Source of the DNA: Alicyclobacillus sp. ALC3
GTDB taxonomy: Bacteria; Bacillota; Bacilli; Alicyclobacillales; Alicyclobacillaceae
DNA length: 64,000 nucleotides
NCBI RefSeq assembly: GCF_028751195.1
Contig: NZ_CP066784.1
Coordinates: 4,872,175 to 4,936,174 of the forward strand
Direction: 5' to 3'
The notes under the pieces were generated by a model. The model was not told the DNA's origin and ran no database searches. It saw only the letters and a list, made by a program, of their open reading frames with translations. A program made the position numbers and the translations under genes. Position 1 is the first letter of the stretch. Each line of letters starts with the position of its first letter. Positions 34,489 to 44,587 of the stretch are shown piece after piece.

Positions 34489-35346
34489 TTGAACATCATT
34501 GATACAACGAAAGAATTTTTTCAACTGTGGGAACACAATACGCCTTTTACGCTTGGACACTTGGACACCTATTACGGTAGGTTTCCAGACATCTTCGATA
34601 CCTACTTCAAATCTCACTGTACACGAACGCCAACGAGATTGAATTCAGCGATTGAACGTTACCCTGCCACAGTCGACACAATGAAGCGTTGCGTAGCACT
34701 ACTGCCGTCGCTCGTGGCCGAAGTGTATGACGAGATGTCAGGACTTTTGCAACATGCACTGCCTATGGAGATTCGACTTCTAGTCGGAGGGTTTGGGTCA
34801 AACGCATATGTAACACACGATGGGACTTTGCATTTTGCGGTTGAGTTGCTGCCATGTGAAACTGCCCTTCTGCGTGTGTTAATTGCACACGAAATGGCGC
34901 ACGCATTTCACTTCCGCCTGTTAACGGAGGCTGGATTCCAGTTCAGTCAGTTGGCATGGGACGGATATACATCGCTGTACTTAGAGGGGCTAGCCACTTT
35001 CGTGTCAATGTTGCTGAACCCCGGGTTACCAGAGGCTGCGTATTTTTCATTTGATAATTCTGGAGGAGACTGGGTTTCCTTTTGCCGGAACCATTACGAA
35101 GATATAAAGGAGCGTATAAACGATGACCTTCAGCATTGGGATATGGAACAAGAAATTGAGTGGTTTAGGCTTCGCGGCGGGAAAACGTATGGGATGAACC
35201 GTCTAGGATACTTCATTGGAACGGAATTCATAAGCTCATGTGTTGAGAGTATTGGCTTAATTGACACTATGAGACTTTGGGGAATGCAGGATATACAACC
35301 AGTCGTTCAACATTGGATGAGCGGGACCCCGTATCCTTTTGAGTAG
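34489..35346 (+). CDS. Putative zinc metallopeptidase (HExxH)
   Basis: The 285-residue protein has a HEMAH zinc motif at residues 134-138 and a probable third ligand, Glu166, in LEGLATF. This is a gluzincin-like arrangement resembling DUF2268-type predicted Zn-dependent proteases. No signal peptide is seen, so it is probably cytosolic. TTG 34489 is preferred because GGGAGGAA lies just upstream; an ATG at 34411 lacks a ribosome binding site. The substrate is unknown. Confidence 0.7.
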   Translation: MNIIDTTKEFFQLWEHNTPFTLGHLDTYYGRFPDIFDTYFKSHCTRTPTRLNSAIERYPATVDTMKRCVALLPSLVAEVYDEMSGLLQHALPMEIRLLVGGFGSNAYVTHDGTLHFAVELLPCETALLRVLIAHEMAHAFHFRLLTEAGFQFSQLAWDGYTSLYLEGLATFVSMLLNPGLPEAAYFSFDNSGGDWVSFCRNHYEDIKERINDDLQHWDMEQEIEWFRLRGGKTYGMNRLGYFIGTEFISSCVESIGLIDTMRLWGMQDIQPVVQHWMSGTPYPFE

Positions 35347-35967
35347 CATAAACAATGCATCCTGGGTGTGACCCATTCTACTCCGTGAGGTCGTGGAGAC
35401 GGGCGGCTAGGATACTGTGGCTTTATAATGCCAAATGAAGTATCGTCTCAACTGCATGTTCATGCGGTTGATGGGCGATGGCCTTTCCGTCGTACATGAG
35501 CAAGCTGGCTGAATATGCTGTACACAGTATGGATTTTATTAGTACAATTTCCATGCTAGGACGTGACGCTCATGTCACGCACAGGTAGGTCTCTATTTTA
35601 TCTTGTATTGTTGTTATAGTCGTGGAACTGCTCGCGAACGTTGTGAGCATTGTACGTCTCAGTTCCATTCACGCAGTGGGAATGAACTGGGGGTCTACCA
35701 TCGATGTGTTGGTCGGCTCTTTCTATCAAGGTGGAACGTTAATGGGGATAGGCAGAATAATTGAACTGTTGGAGCGGAAACGATGACAGGATGTTGGGTA
35801 AGTGCCCCAGGTGACATCTCAAGTGACGGGCATCATCAAGAAGGACCGTCCTGTCGTTCATGACTTTTTAAGCAGTGGAAACGTAACCATTCAAAGAGTG
35901 ATTCCGTCACATCCATGTATTTATAGATACAAGATCACCAATACGTGAGTATGAGGTGACAGACCGG
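35347..35967 (+). other. Intergenic region with remnants
   Basis: Over 620 bp there is no complete gene. A frame at 35589-35786 (65 codons, two hydrophobic stretches, ending in ELLERKR) is protein-like but has no ATG, GTG or TTG start with a ribosome binding site before GTG 35622. It may be a small membrane-protein remnant. No promoter was recognised for the following transporter. Confidence 0.4.
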
Positions 35968-37158
35968 ATGGACAATTCAAGTATCAAAGTAAATTTGCAG
36001 AAATCAGTGATGTTTGGCTCGTTTGCCCTTGGCATCATGCCCTTTTTGCTTCCCGTCTACGGCGTGAGAATCGGGGGAAATGCAGAAACTATCGGAGGAC
36101 TCTTTTCCGTGGTTGGCTTGGTCAACCTTGTGATCCAACCGCTGGTTGGACGAGAAGTGGACCATTTCGGTCGAAGAAAGTTTTTCGTAGTATCGTTCTT
36201 GGTTTATGCAATCTCAATGGTTTTATATTCTTTTGCCTCCACCATGCCTCTCCTTTATGTGGCAAGGGTATTGCAAGGTATCGGTGGGTCTTTCATGTGG
36301 ACAGCTGCGTACGCCATTATTGGCGATATCACCGACAGGGACAATCAAGGCAAATCAATTGGCCGAGTACAGGGGGTTAGATCCACTGGCAGACTATACG
36401 GAGCCATATTAGGATTCATCATTCTCGGCTATTTCCCGCTATTGACGGGCTGGTCGGTTTTGTTTAAGGTCTATGCTTGTCTACTTCTTTACGCTGGATA
36501 TATTGCCTACAAGTACATACCAGAGACGGTGCCTAAAAAGGAGCCAAAAGGGACAAACGACGTTACTCACACATCAACACACTTTCGTAAGCTACTTGTG
36601 GTTGTCTTCATTGGTTCTCTATCGACATCAATGCTAAGCCCCTTACTCATGATATTCCTGCAAGACCGGTTCACCACACATGTCGGCAGCTTAGCCACTG
36701 CTTATCTTCCGGCGGCGCTTATTTACGCTTATCTCTCCGTCAGAATGGGCAGACTCAGTGACAAGTATAATCGAATTAGGCTTATTCTCGTCGGTTTGCT
36801 CACCTCCGGGATTGTGTCCCTCGGATTTCCGAATAGCCCGAGCATTATTGTCGTATCCGTTCTATGGGCGGTGGAATCTATTGGTGCTGTCATCGCCACC
36901 CCAGCTGAAGTGTCACTCGTGACGGATATGACGGGTGCAAATATTCGTGGCACTGCCTACGGGCAGTATTTAGCCACAGTGAGCATAGGAACCGTGATTG
37001 GACCCCTTCTTGGAGGCTGGTTATATGACAGATACAATCATTCGCTTCCGTTCTACATCAATGGGCTATTGATGATATTGGACGGCTTTGTAGCAGTATT
37101 GCTCCTGAGGAACTACGGGTCTAGTACAGGTGAGCAGCCCACGGCAAGTGCCGAATGA
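35968..37158 (+). CDS. MFS transporter
   Basis: The 396-residue protein has about 12 transmembrane segments. The loop-2/3 motif is GREVDHFGRRK (about residue 65), with a central hydrophilic loop near residue 195. It resembles 12-helix drug/metabolite exporters (DHA1 type); the substrate is not predictable. GAGGTG ends 8 bp before ATG 35968; a GTG at 35956 overlaps that site and is rejected. The 3' end runs into a broken HIT-family copy. Confidence 0.85.
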   Translation: MDNSSIKVNLQKSVMFGSFALGIMPFLLPVYGVRIGGNAETIGGLFSVVGLVNLVIQPLVGREVDHFGRRKFFVVSFLVYAISMVLYSFASTMPLLYVARVLQGIGGSFMWTAAYAIIGDITDRDNQGKSIGRVQGVRSTGRLYGAILGFIILGYFPLLTGWSVLFKVYACLLLYAGYIAYKYIPETVPKKEPKGTNDVTHTSTHFRKLLVVVFIGSLSTSMLSPLLMIFLQDRFTTHVGSLATAYLPAALIYAYLSVRMGRLSDKYNRIRLILVGLLTSGIVSLGFPNSPSIIVVSVLWAVESIGAVIATPAEVSLVTDMTGANIRGTAYGQYLATVSIGTVIGPLLGGWLYDRYNHSLPFYINGLLMILDGFVAVLLLRNYGSSTGEQPTASAE

Positions 37159-37162
37159 CACG

Positions 37163-37512
37163 AAGCAGGATTTTGTTGTGGACTCGATACCCATGGCGGA
37201 GGTGGCGAATGAAAAAACAACGATGGCAGACGGTCGCATTGCCGTGACCAGCGGGTTAGTGGAGCCTGCGGCCGGTGTCATCTATGAAGATGACCTCCTT
37301 GATGCACATCAAGACGTTGCTTACCCCATTTCAGGCTTGGTCATTTTGGCTCCAAGAGGCACTTTTTCCGAATGGATGAACTGACAGTACCGGACACAAA
37401 CAGATATGTTGCTCTAAAGTTCCACGGTATGAATAGGTGGGGTAATTTGGTATTTCGGTAGAGTCAGTAAGACTATCATTATTACATGCAAGAGAGTCGT
37501 TGAAAGATGAAG
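37163..37512 (+). pseudogene. Broken second copy of the HIT-family gene at 63025
   Basis: About 200 bp here align closely with the intact HIT gene and its ribosome binding site region at 62980-63250. They include the stretch coding for GVIYEDxLxxAHQDVAYPI and PGLVILA. The copy lacks 24 bp near the start, which removes the CLSC segment, and a single base in the GLVILAs region. About 120 bp covering the HIT catalytic histidines are also missing. The last part (ttacatgcaagagagtcg) resumes the match. It cannot make an active enzyme. Confidence 0.85.
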
Positions 37513-37524
37513 AGGCGGTGTAGT

Positions 37525-37869
37525 ATGGATAGGGCGGACGCGTTAGAAGAACAACGGTACGGTGAAGTATGCCGTGTTCTCACTGAAGTGTTGGAGTTAT
37601 GGGAAGCTATGAAGCACAGTTCAATGGAAGAGGCCGGTGATGACGCAGACCGATTTCAAATGAAGTTTTATCTCCTCATGGATGCCATTCGTGCGTGGAT
37701 TCGAGTCGTGGGAAGACGCCCGGAAAACGCGACAGCAACACAATCTGATGAGCGGTTTACGAGACTTATCAGCGCGCTTCCAAGCGAGCTACAGATACCG
37801 TTCGAATTAGAACTAGATTCGATGTTGTCGGACGCAGACTACTCAGTGGACAGTACGGAACAAGGGTAG
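37525..37869 (+). CDS. Hypothetical acidic helical protein
   Basis: The 114-residue acidic protein is probably all-helical, with no membrane segment and no recognised motif. AAGAGGCGGTG lies before ATG 37525. It starts just downstream of the broken HIT copy. The coding quality is good over the whole length, so it is probably real. Confidence 0.55.
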   Translation: MDRADALEEQRYGEVCRVLTEVLELWEAMKHSSMEEAGDDADRFQMKFYLLMDAIRAWIRVVGRRPENATATQSDERFTRLISALPSELQIPFELELDSMLSDADYSVDSTEQG

Positions 37870-38119
37870 CCACCGCGTGTGAATGAGACTTTGTCAAGCT
37901 CATTCGTCTAATAATGAGATGATACCCAACTCCGAAGCATCGATTGAGTGTCACCGGATACATGATTGAGCTCGGGTAAATTAAGCATCATTGTCACGTA
38001 CCGGACGTTTGAATTGACCTGCGATGGGGCGCTTCTCTTGCATGTTTATAAACACGAGTTGCCGGACACTTACGGTACTACGTGGCGGAAGAATTACACA
38101 CCTCTCTAGGCGGAAGGAG
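37870..38119 (+). other. Gap without gene
   Basis: The 250 bp show no credible frame, promoter or terminator. Confidence 0.35.
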
Positions 38120-38582
38120 GCAGTTGAGTCGACGACCACGAAGGACAGAAGTTATTCCTCTTGTGGGCAATTTTTATATGCGTTCTCATTATCACGATAC
38201 ATGCAGTTAGGTTCTGAAATATGCGGGCCCGCTCGAGGGGTGGAATATAATACATATTGCCCCAACGGACAGGTTTTGATCAATTTGGCTGGCTGCTGGT
38301 TTGTTATATTCATTGGGGGACCACAAGCATGCAGAATCCATCATGAATTATCTGCTCGCCAAACTCCCCGAACTCGAAGCGAGCAATTTGGCGTGGCTTA
38401 TCAATTCTCTTTGTGTGATGGGCATTTCTCCTGAGCATCAATTGATATCGAGTGCGAAACACCAACTCGAACAATTGCAACAGGAAGACGGTCATTGGGC
38501 TAGTGAAGATGGCAAGTGGCAGGACGTTCATACGACCTTAGAATGTATTCGAGCCATTGAATTCTTTGTACCCTCTGCCTGA
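38120..38582 (+). pseudogene. Alpha/alpha-toroid (prenyltransferase/squalene-cyclase-like) remnant
   Basis: One frame reads coherently from about 38120 to TGA 38580 but contains in-frame stops at about 38205 and at 38277-38279. Text upstream (VGNFYMRSHYHD, KYAGPLEGWNIIHIAP) joins the intact downstream 93 codons. The end, QLQQEDGHWASEDGKWQDVHTTL, is the QxxDGxW-type repeat of alpha/alpha-toroid proteins. Two nonsense changes suggest decay. The specific enzyme cannot be named. Confidence 0.55.
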
Positions 38583-38935
38583 AAAATAGACAGTCCTTTG
38601 TCGCTAACGGCGGCGAATCCGACAGAAACCTAGCCTCAGAAAAGGTGTATAAAGTCTCTTAGCGTGGGTTTTGCATCATTTTGTCGGCTGTTCCCCATTC
38701 TGCTTGCAACTACTGTTATCGCTGGTTTTGTGCTTGCCAATCGCTGTACTTCCTGTATAACTAACTGGTTCAGCAATCAGCAAGTAGGGGCAACGCAATG
38801 CAGCAGTTCTGTTCAGAACTAAAAACCGTCGCTCCATAAGAGAGTGGCTGAATACTTGCCATGGAAATGCACTCAAATTGGAACTAAACAAATCGATGTT
38901 TTCAGCCATCCAAACGCATAGATGCTAGCGCACAA
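38583..38935 (+). other. Intergenic region between converging genes
   Basis: Over 353 bp there is no supported gene. A hydrophobic frame at about 38660-38820 (LLATTVIAGFVLAN) has no ribosome binding site or start. GTCGCTAACGG at 38598 resembles the first half of the short motif repeated near the right end of the window. Confidence 0.35.
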
Positions 38936-39442
38936 CTAATTGGTTGGCCCGGAATTTCCCAGTGATGAATTGATCGAACCGATTGCCTGTCGAAGTTGCG
39001 ATAAACTCCCATCGTTATAATTCGTGTTCCTTAAGGTTGTGTAAACGGAGTTTACGATCTGATTCGAATTCTTTACCGCATTTGATATAGACAAGGTTGG
39101 AATGTACGCGGTGGCGAGCGTGTTGATAACCTGTGTAAAGTTGATGCCGTGTGTCTGAGCCTCAGGTTGCATACCTATCAGAAGAGTCTTAGCGACTGTT
39201 AATGCGTGATTTTCATCATTGACATCGTACTGCACTGAGTTGCCTTTAGCCTTTAGAGCCGCATTGGAACTTTGCCTAGCAGCCGCTAAGGTCTGTTGAA
39301 AAGACACGTAGGTATTCGAACTAGCGGGTGAAATCCGTGAGTGTTGGTACAGGACAAAGCCGAGAACTACATTCAACGCTATCGAAATGCTCGCAATCCA
39401 TAGTAGAATCCGGGTACTCAAATCCCACACCCGCCCTTTCAT
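38936..39442 (-). CDS. Hypothetical single-pass membrane protein
   Basis: The 168-residue protein has a short basic N-terminus and one transmembrane helix (about residues 10-30). A Ser/Asn/Thr-rich extracytoplasmic region follows with regular leucines and alanines, probably helical. ATG 39442 or ATG 39448 may be the start; neither has a good ribosome binding site. No family was recognised. Confidence 0.55.
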   Translation of the reverse strand: MKGRVWDLSTRILLWIASISIALNVVLGFVLYQHSRISPASSNTYVSFQQTLAAARQSSNAALKAKGNSVQYDVNDENHALTVAKTLLIGMQPEAQTHGINFTQVINTLATAYIPTLSISNAVKNSNQIVNSVYTTLRNTNYNDGSLSQLRQAIGSINSSLGNSGPTN

Positions 39443-39530
39443 GAACATGTGAGTAAAAATGCACCAGATCGTTTGTGCCCAGACTATTCGGTTGTGCCTT
39501 AGGCGTGTCATTACCAGTATACACTGTGAC

Positions 39531-39583
39531 GGTGACCGCTCCCCATGCCTAAGGGCTGCCTTTAGGCATGGGGAGTGGTCACC
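39531..39583. repeat. Solitary 22-bp-arm palindrome
   Basis: The left arm is at 39531-39552 (begins GGTGACCGCTCCCC) and the right arm at 39562-39583 (ends GGGGAGTGGTCACC). They match in 21 of 22 positions around a 9-nt loop; the mismatch would be a G-U pair. No T-run follows on either strand, so it is a poor terminator. The CCCATGCCTAAA stem resembles end hairpins of IS200/IS605-type elements, but no tnpA or tnpB is nearby. Confidence 0.75.
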
Positions 39584-39747
39584 GCGTTCAAGTCAACCCT
39601 CAAGTAAGTAAACAGTGAAGAGTGGACTGACAATTAAGCCAGCCCACCAATCATTAACGTACAAGAAATCCTCAACAGCAAGGTCGTCCCGGAGAGGCAC
39701 GTGTTTATTTCGTGCCCCCCGAACACGCTTGACACGCAGGCCAAGTC

Positions 39748-40317
39748 TCACTGATGTTTCTTCACTGCCGTGTGAACGATGTCCCTGGCTTCGACAATAC
39801 TGGTTTCAAGGGCAGCGGACACCGTGCCGACGGCTGTTTGACTGACCTCTCGAGCTCCATCAAGAACCCCCTTGACGGCTCGCTCGGACACCAGCCCGAC
39901 GTCACCGCCAACCTGCGCTGTTGCTGCGATGGTACCTCGTACAATCGAAACAGCGGTCTTACCCAAGTCACCGCCAACTTCGTTGGTGGCTTTAATTGCC
40001 CCCTTGGCAGCATGTTCAACAGTGGTACCGAGATCGCCGCCAACCTCATTCACTCCGTGGATAACGCCATGAATCGCATGGTGTACGGCTGTGCCCGCAT
40101 CGGATCCGAGATCGATTGCAGTGTGAATTGCAGCTCCTGTAATGTCACCTGCTGCCTGCGTCGCCGTGGTTGTTACTTCCGACGTATCGCGCAGGGCGGT
40201 GATCACAATTTTCTTGACCGCATCAATGGCTGCGCTGCCAATTTCCCCGGAATTTGTGAGCGTCCCGATTAGAGCTCCTGTCACCAGACTACCTACATGA
40301 TGATTTTTGTATTGCAA
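39748..40317 (-). CDS. 22-residue-repeat Gly/Ala/Val-rich protein
   Basis: The 189-residue protein consists mainly of about four to five tandem 22-residue units of the form G(V/A/T)I...EVGGDLG(K/T)T(A/V)..A.K. The clearest are three in a row in the middle of the protein. There is no Cys or Trp and no signal peptide; helices are probably amphipathic. It starts with TTG 40317, and AAGGAG lies 9 nt upstream. It has no assigned family. Similar repeat proteins can be surface or desiccation-related, but nothing here proves that. Confidence 0.65.
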   Translation of the reverse strand: MQYKNHHVGSLVTGALIGTLTNSGEIGSAAIDAVKKIVITALRDTSEVTTTATQAAGDITGAAIHTAIDLGSDAGTAVHHAIHGVIHGVNEVGGDLGTTVEHAAKGAIKATNEVGGDLGKTAVSIVRGTIAATAQVGGDVGLVSERAVKGVLDGAREVSQTAVGTVSAALETSIVEARDIVHTAVKKHQ

Positions 40318-40779
40318 GCTACGCAGCTCCTTTCCGTATCATGGCAGCCACCTTAAGGGAGGACATGCCGGTAGAGCCATCGATCTCTCGTCCAAACATC
40401 TGCCAAGAGAATGAACACCCCCTAGTTCCTGCAGTGATTTAACGACAGATCGACGGTTCCCTTGATCGATATTCTCGCTTCGGTGTATAAAGTCCTGTTC
40501 TCCTTCGGTGAGGGCAGATGAATTCGTCCGCCCAATTTCATGAGGGGAGTGATAGGTGGCGACTCTTGCTGAACAGGGCATGTGCCTGGAGCGGGGTTTG
40601 TAGCCGATTGCGTCAAATGGGTGTGCCTTTACGAGGGCGCTCCCATTTGCCACTTGTTTGTGTCAACTGTGATTGACTACTGTTACATCTCAGTCGCCCA
40701 TTCCTCAGCGGGAGCAATGGGAACGAAGAGAACAAAGATGACCACTGAAGTAACATGGGCGATGATGAAACCATTAGGC
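40318..40779. other. Region without supported gene
   Basis: Over 460 bp, frames on both strands are open by chance but lack starts, ribosome binding sites and protein-like composition. Some minus-strand text may belong to the tail of the broken transporter. Confidence 0.35.
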
Positions 40780-41420
40780 AATCCCCGTTGCGGTTTGTGT
40801 TTATTCACCCCGCTGGACATGGTACATGTCTCTATCCCTGATGAGGACAATCGACAAACCGCACCTGCTGCGAGAATGCAGCCGGCAATGATCTGAATTT
40901 CGATCGTTCCTTTGACAAATGCGGTACGAGCAATGTGTTGAATGGTCGGAAATATCAGATCGTGAATATAGGGATTTGCCTTAGGAGTAATGCTTGGCAA
41001 GCCCAAACTTCCTGCAATCGTTTGCCCAGATGGACAGTGCGATGCCGACGATTCCGATGGGAACATTGATATAGAAAATCGACTGCCAGTTGACTTTTTC
41101 AACTAGTACACCGCCGACCAAAGGTCTGATGGCAGTAGCAAGCCCGGATACACCGCCCCAAATACCAAACGCCGTTCCTCGCTCCTTCCCATGGAATTCT
41201 GCCGAAATGATGGATAGCGACAGCGACATCATGGCAGAGGCACCCAGACCCTGAAAGGCGCGGGAGAGATTGAGCGTTGTGATATGTGCCAACCCGCCAA
41301 CCGTAAGATCCCCAGACAGGGCACATAAAAGAGATCCCGGGCTGAAAATCGCGAGCCCTGTAATAAAGACTTTCATTTGAGTTCGAACTTTGATACCCCA
41401 AGCAAGTTCGAGCTGCCACT
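40780..41420 (-). pseudogene. Broken DHA2-type MFS transporter
   Basis: On the minus strand about 100 codons match a 14-helix drug exporter. They read MKVFITGLAIF, LLCALSG, then the conserved RAFQGLGASAMM and GVSGLATAIRPLVGGVL. The block ends WQSIFYINVPIGIVGIAL. The frame then breaks near 41000. A short C-terminal-like piece (IARTAFVKGTIEIQIIAGCILAAGAV) appears in the overlapping frame, so the middle of the gene is deleted. The N-terminus is replaced by unrelated sequence. Confidence 0.7.
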
Positions 41421-41601
41421 GTGACTTGATGTGTTCCATGACAGACAGCGATGTACAGTAGTACGCGCCATCACGTGACTTTAGATCGTCGATTTCTCCG
41501 TCGAGGTGGAAAACGTGAGTTTGGCAATAGTTGATGAAATGGTCGAGCAAGTACCGCTGCTCATTTGGCAGCAGCAAGTCAATACACGGACTTGAATCCA
41601 A

Positions 41602-41979
41602 ATAATTTTCGGTACTCGCCTAGATTGGTTGTTGTGTCCATCATGAGTTGATGGAATCTTTGTTTTCCCTTCTCAGTAGCAGGATGCTGTATCGCACATC
41701 AGTTCATTGAGTTCCTGTAACTGAAGACACGTGGCTACAGGCACCGCATCACTTCGCAGTTCAGTCGTTCTATACTTCTTTTGCTTGGGGTCAGGAACCG
41801 CAGAGGGCAATAGCAAATCAATCAAAAATGTAAACTCATGAATCCTAGAGGTTATGTCGTAATTGCGCGGGATTGCGTGAAAACCTTGGTTTTAAATAGC
41901 GAGGGGGGGAGACGTGTCGGATTTTGCAGCGGCTTAACGTGACACAAATAGCTACGATGAATTGCTTAAATTTTTCATA
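41602..41979. other. Gap with minus-strand gene debris
   Basis: No intact gene is present. On the minus strand a protein-like stretch (HEFTFLIDLLLPS and on) between about 41850 and 41690 ends at a stop. It may be debris of the gene that was upstream of the broken transporter. Confidence 0.3.
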
Positions 41980-42008
41980 TTGAACACAAGCAAACACAGG
42001 CATATAAT
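41980..42008 (+). promoter_or_regulatory. Sigma-A promoter of helD
   Basis: TTGAAC at 41980-41985 and a perfect TATAAT at 42003-42008 are spaced 17 bp apart. The gap to the helD start is about 120 bp. Confidence 0.75.
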
Positions 42009-42130
42009 TAACACACGCCTGTATTCACCAGGAATACATTTAGGACAATTTTACAATCCAATTGTATACCTTAGGAACACACTTGTCAAATGCATTTTCA
42101 CGATCTTCTCTGTTGAAGGAGTTGGGCTGG

Positions 42131-44587
42131 ATGGACGCAAAGGAGTGGCAAATTGAGCAAATGCGGCTTAACCGGGTTATTGAGAAAATTCAAGAGAGGA
42201 TCGCCGTGTTAGAACCGGAGGTGTCCGGTCTTGCCCAACAGGTAAGGGATGTCCGTAAGCATTTTTGGGAGGAGGTCACAGTTAACACAAGCACGCCTGA
42301 AGACTTCGAAGAGACCTTTTACTCAATTAACCAGCAACACGTGGTTTTAGCCGAACGAGAGCGAGGTCATAGGCTACTAACCCAAAAGTGGAGTAATTTA
42401 AACCGGCTTCTCCCATCTCCCTATTTCGGTCGTATCGACTTCCTAGAGGATGGTCTGAAATTCAGTGAGCAGGTCTACATCGGCGTGTCTTCGTTCATCG
42501 ACGAAGACGGATTTGATTTTCTTGTGTATGACTGGCGTTCACCTGTAGCCAGTATGTACTACGACCAGTCTCCCGGTCCCTCCTTTTATGACGCACCGTC
42601 TGGTCGAGTCACTGGAGAGATGGAACTGAAACGGCAATATCAGATTCAAGATGGCCAGTTGCTTAATATGTTTGACGCGAGCCTAACGATTGGTGACGAC
42701 TTGTTGCAGCAAGTGCTAGGAAAAGGTGCGGATTCACAAATGAAGAGTATCGTTGCCACCATTCAGAAAGAGCAAAATGCTATCATCCGAGATGTTAAAA
42801 GCCGGATGCTCATAGTTCAGGGGGCAGCTGGCAGTGGAAAGACCTCTGCAGCGTTGCAGCGCGTGGCATTCTTACTGTATAAAAACCGAGATGCGCTCAA
42901 AGCTGACCAGGTGATTCTCTTCTCACCAAATTCCATGTTTAACAGTTACGTGTCTACTGTTCTTCCCGAACTAGGCGAGGATAACATGCAACAGGCGACA
43001 TTTCAGGAATATCTCGAATATGAGCTGGGCGCATTACTGGGTGTCGAAGATCCCTTCGATCAGATTGAATATAGAATGACTGCGCGGCGCACAACCGGAT
43101 ACGAAGCTCGTCTTCAAGGGATGAAGTACAAGGCATCCGAGAATTTCTTGACTGCCCTAAACAACTATGCGTTGTGGCTCGGATGTAAAGGTATGATGTT
43201 CAACAACATTCAATTTCAGGACCGTGAATTGATCACGGAGGAGCAAATGAGATTGAAATTCTACAGCTACCCAACGTCTCAGCTATTGAGCAATCGCGTC
43301 GCGCTGTTGCAAAAATGGTTGCTTGATGAACTCACCTTGCTGGAACGCCAAGAGATGGATGCGGAATGGGTTCAGGAGGAATTAAATTATCTCGACGATG
43401 ACCAGTATGATGAAGTCTTCAGCGAGTTGCACAAGGAGAGAGAAGTCTTTGACATTCACGAGCAATTTGCCGTAATACAGGAGAAAATTCATAAAAAGCT
43501 ACGGGAAGACGAAGGTGATTTCAACTTTGCTCATCGGGAGGAAGAACTGCTTCGCCGAAAAATCGTAAAGAACAGTTTCAAGCCGTTGCGGCGAAGCGTA
43601 AAGAAACTCATGTTCATTGACGCCAAGGGTCTCTACCGTCAGTTGTTCAACAACAAAGCCGATTTTCAGGAGATGACACGTGAGGCACAGCTCCCGACGC
43701 TATGGAACGACATTTGCAAGCAGACAAATGAAAAGATGAGCCGAGACGAATTGTTCTATGAAGATGCGACGCCGTACTTATATCTACAAGAGCTGATCGA
43801 AGGTACTCGGACAAACACGCAGATCCAGTATGTGTTCGTCGATGAGGGCCAGGATTATTCAGCGTTTCAATACGAATACCTAAAGAAGCTGTTTCCCCGT
43901 GCTCGGTTTACTGTACTTGGCGACTTCAGGCAGGCGATATTCACGCAGGCCACTAACTTGCACGAATCCGACTCGTCACTAACTCGGCTGTATGGTGAGG
44001 ACAGAACGAACGTGATCTACCTTATACGAAGTTATCGTTCGACCTGCGAAATAGTGAGATTCACGAAAAACTTGCTCCCCGACGGAGACGACATTGTGCC
44101 TTTCGACCGAAGTGGCAAAATGCCTGTGCTTATTCGTTTTGACAGTGAAGAGAAACGCAACAGGCAATTGTTGAAGGACATAGCGTCGCTTAGATCCGAA
44201 GGGTTTGACTCCATCGCCATCATCACAAAGACCGCTGCAGAAAGTCGCAAGGCTTATGAATCACTACGGACACGAGGTTACGATGATGTGCTACTTGTCA
44301 CGAAACAGACACTCACCTTTGAAAAGGGAGTGATGACTATTCCCGTATATCTCGCGAAGGGAGTTGAGTTCGATGCGGTCATTATCTATGATGCGTCCCT
44401 TCAGGCATACAATCAGGAAGACGAACGCACGCTTCTTTACACTGCGTGTACGCGGGCAATGCACCGGTTGTTACTCTATTCAGTAGGGGATTGGTCGCCT
44501 TTTGTACGACGAATGGACAGGAATTTGTATGAGTTGGCACCTGAACAACTCAATGTGGCGGAAGACCCATTAACATCAACAAAGTGA
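42131..44587 (+). CDS. helD: RNA polymerase recycling helicase-like protein HelD
   Basis: HelD is a UvrD/SF1-like ATPase that removes stalled or post-termination RNA polymerase from DNA in Gram-positives. The 818-residue product has an N-terminal coiled coil (about 1-75) that enters the polymerase secondary channel. Walker A GAAGSGKTSA is at about residues 231-240, and Walker B VDEGQDYS at about 570. The C-terminal helicase block near 730-790 has the AKGVEFDAV motif. ATG 42131 was chosen because GAAGGAG lies 9 bp upstream. The size fits the Bacillus protein (774). Confidence 0.92.
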   Translation: MDAKEWQIEQMRLNRVIEKIQERIAVLEPEVSGLAQQVRDVRKHFWEEVTVNTSTPEDFEETFYSINQQHVVLAERERGHRLLTQKWSNLNRLLPSPYFGRIDFLEDGLKFSEQVYIGVSSFIDEDGFDFLVYDWRSPVASMYYDQSPGPSFYDAPSGRVTGEMELKRQYQIQDGQLLNMFDASLTIGDDLLQQVLGKGADSQMKSIVATIQKEQNAIIRDVKSRMLIVQGAAGSGKTSAALQRVAFLLYKNRDALKADQVILFSPNSMFNSYVSTVLPELGEDNMQQATFQEYLEYELGALLGVEDPFDQIEYRMTARRTTGYEARLQGMKYKASENFLTALNNYALWLGCKGMMFNNIQFQDRELITEEQMRLKFYSYPTSQLLSNRVALLQKWLLDELTLLERQEMDAEWVQEELNYLDDDQYDEVFSELHKEREVFDIHEQFAVIQEKIHKKLREDEGDFNFAHREEELLRRKIVKNSFKPLRRSVKKLMFIDAKGLYRQLFNNKADFQEMTREAQLPTLWNDICKQTNEKMSRDELFYEDATPYLYLQELIEGTRTNTQIQYVFVDEGQDYSAFQYEYLKKLFPRARFTVLGDFRQAIFTQATNLHESDSSLTRLYGEDRTNVIYLIRSYRSTCEIVRFTKNLLPDGDDIVPFDRSGKMPVLIRFDSEEKRNRQLLKDIASLRSEGFDSIAIITKTAAESRKAYESLRTRGYDDVLLVTKQTLTFEKGVMTIPVYLAKGVEFDAVIIYDASLQAYNQEDERTLLYTACTRAMHRLLLYSVGDWSPFVRRMDRNLYELAPEQLNVAEDPLTSTK

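Noticed and set aside
35589..35786. 65-codon hydrophobic frame
   Set aside because: Protein-like but without a usable start codon and ribosome binding site; described only as a possible remnant.
40339..40896. Overlapping frames on both strands of about 100 codons
   Set aside because: Neither has a ribosome binding site or family-like text; probably chance in a decayed region.
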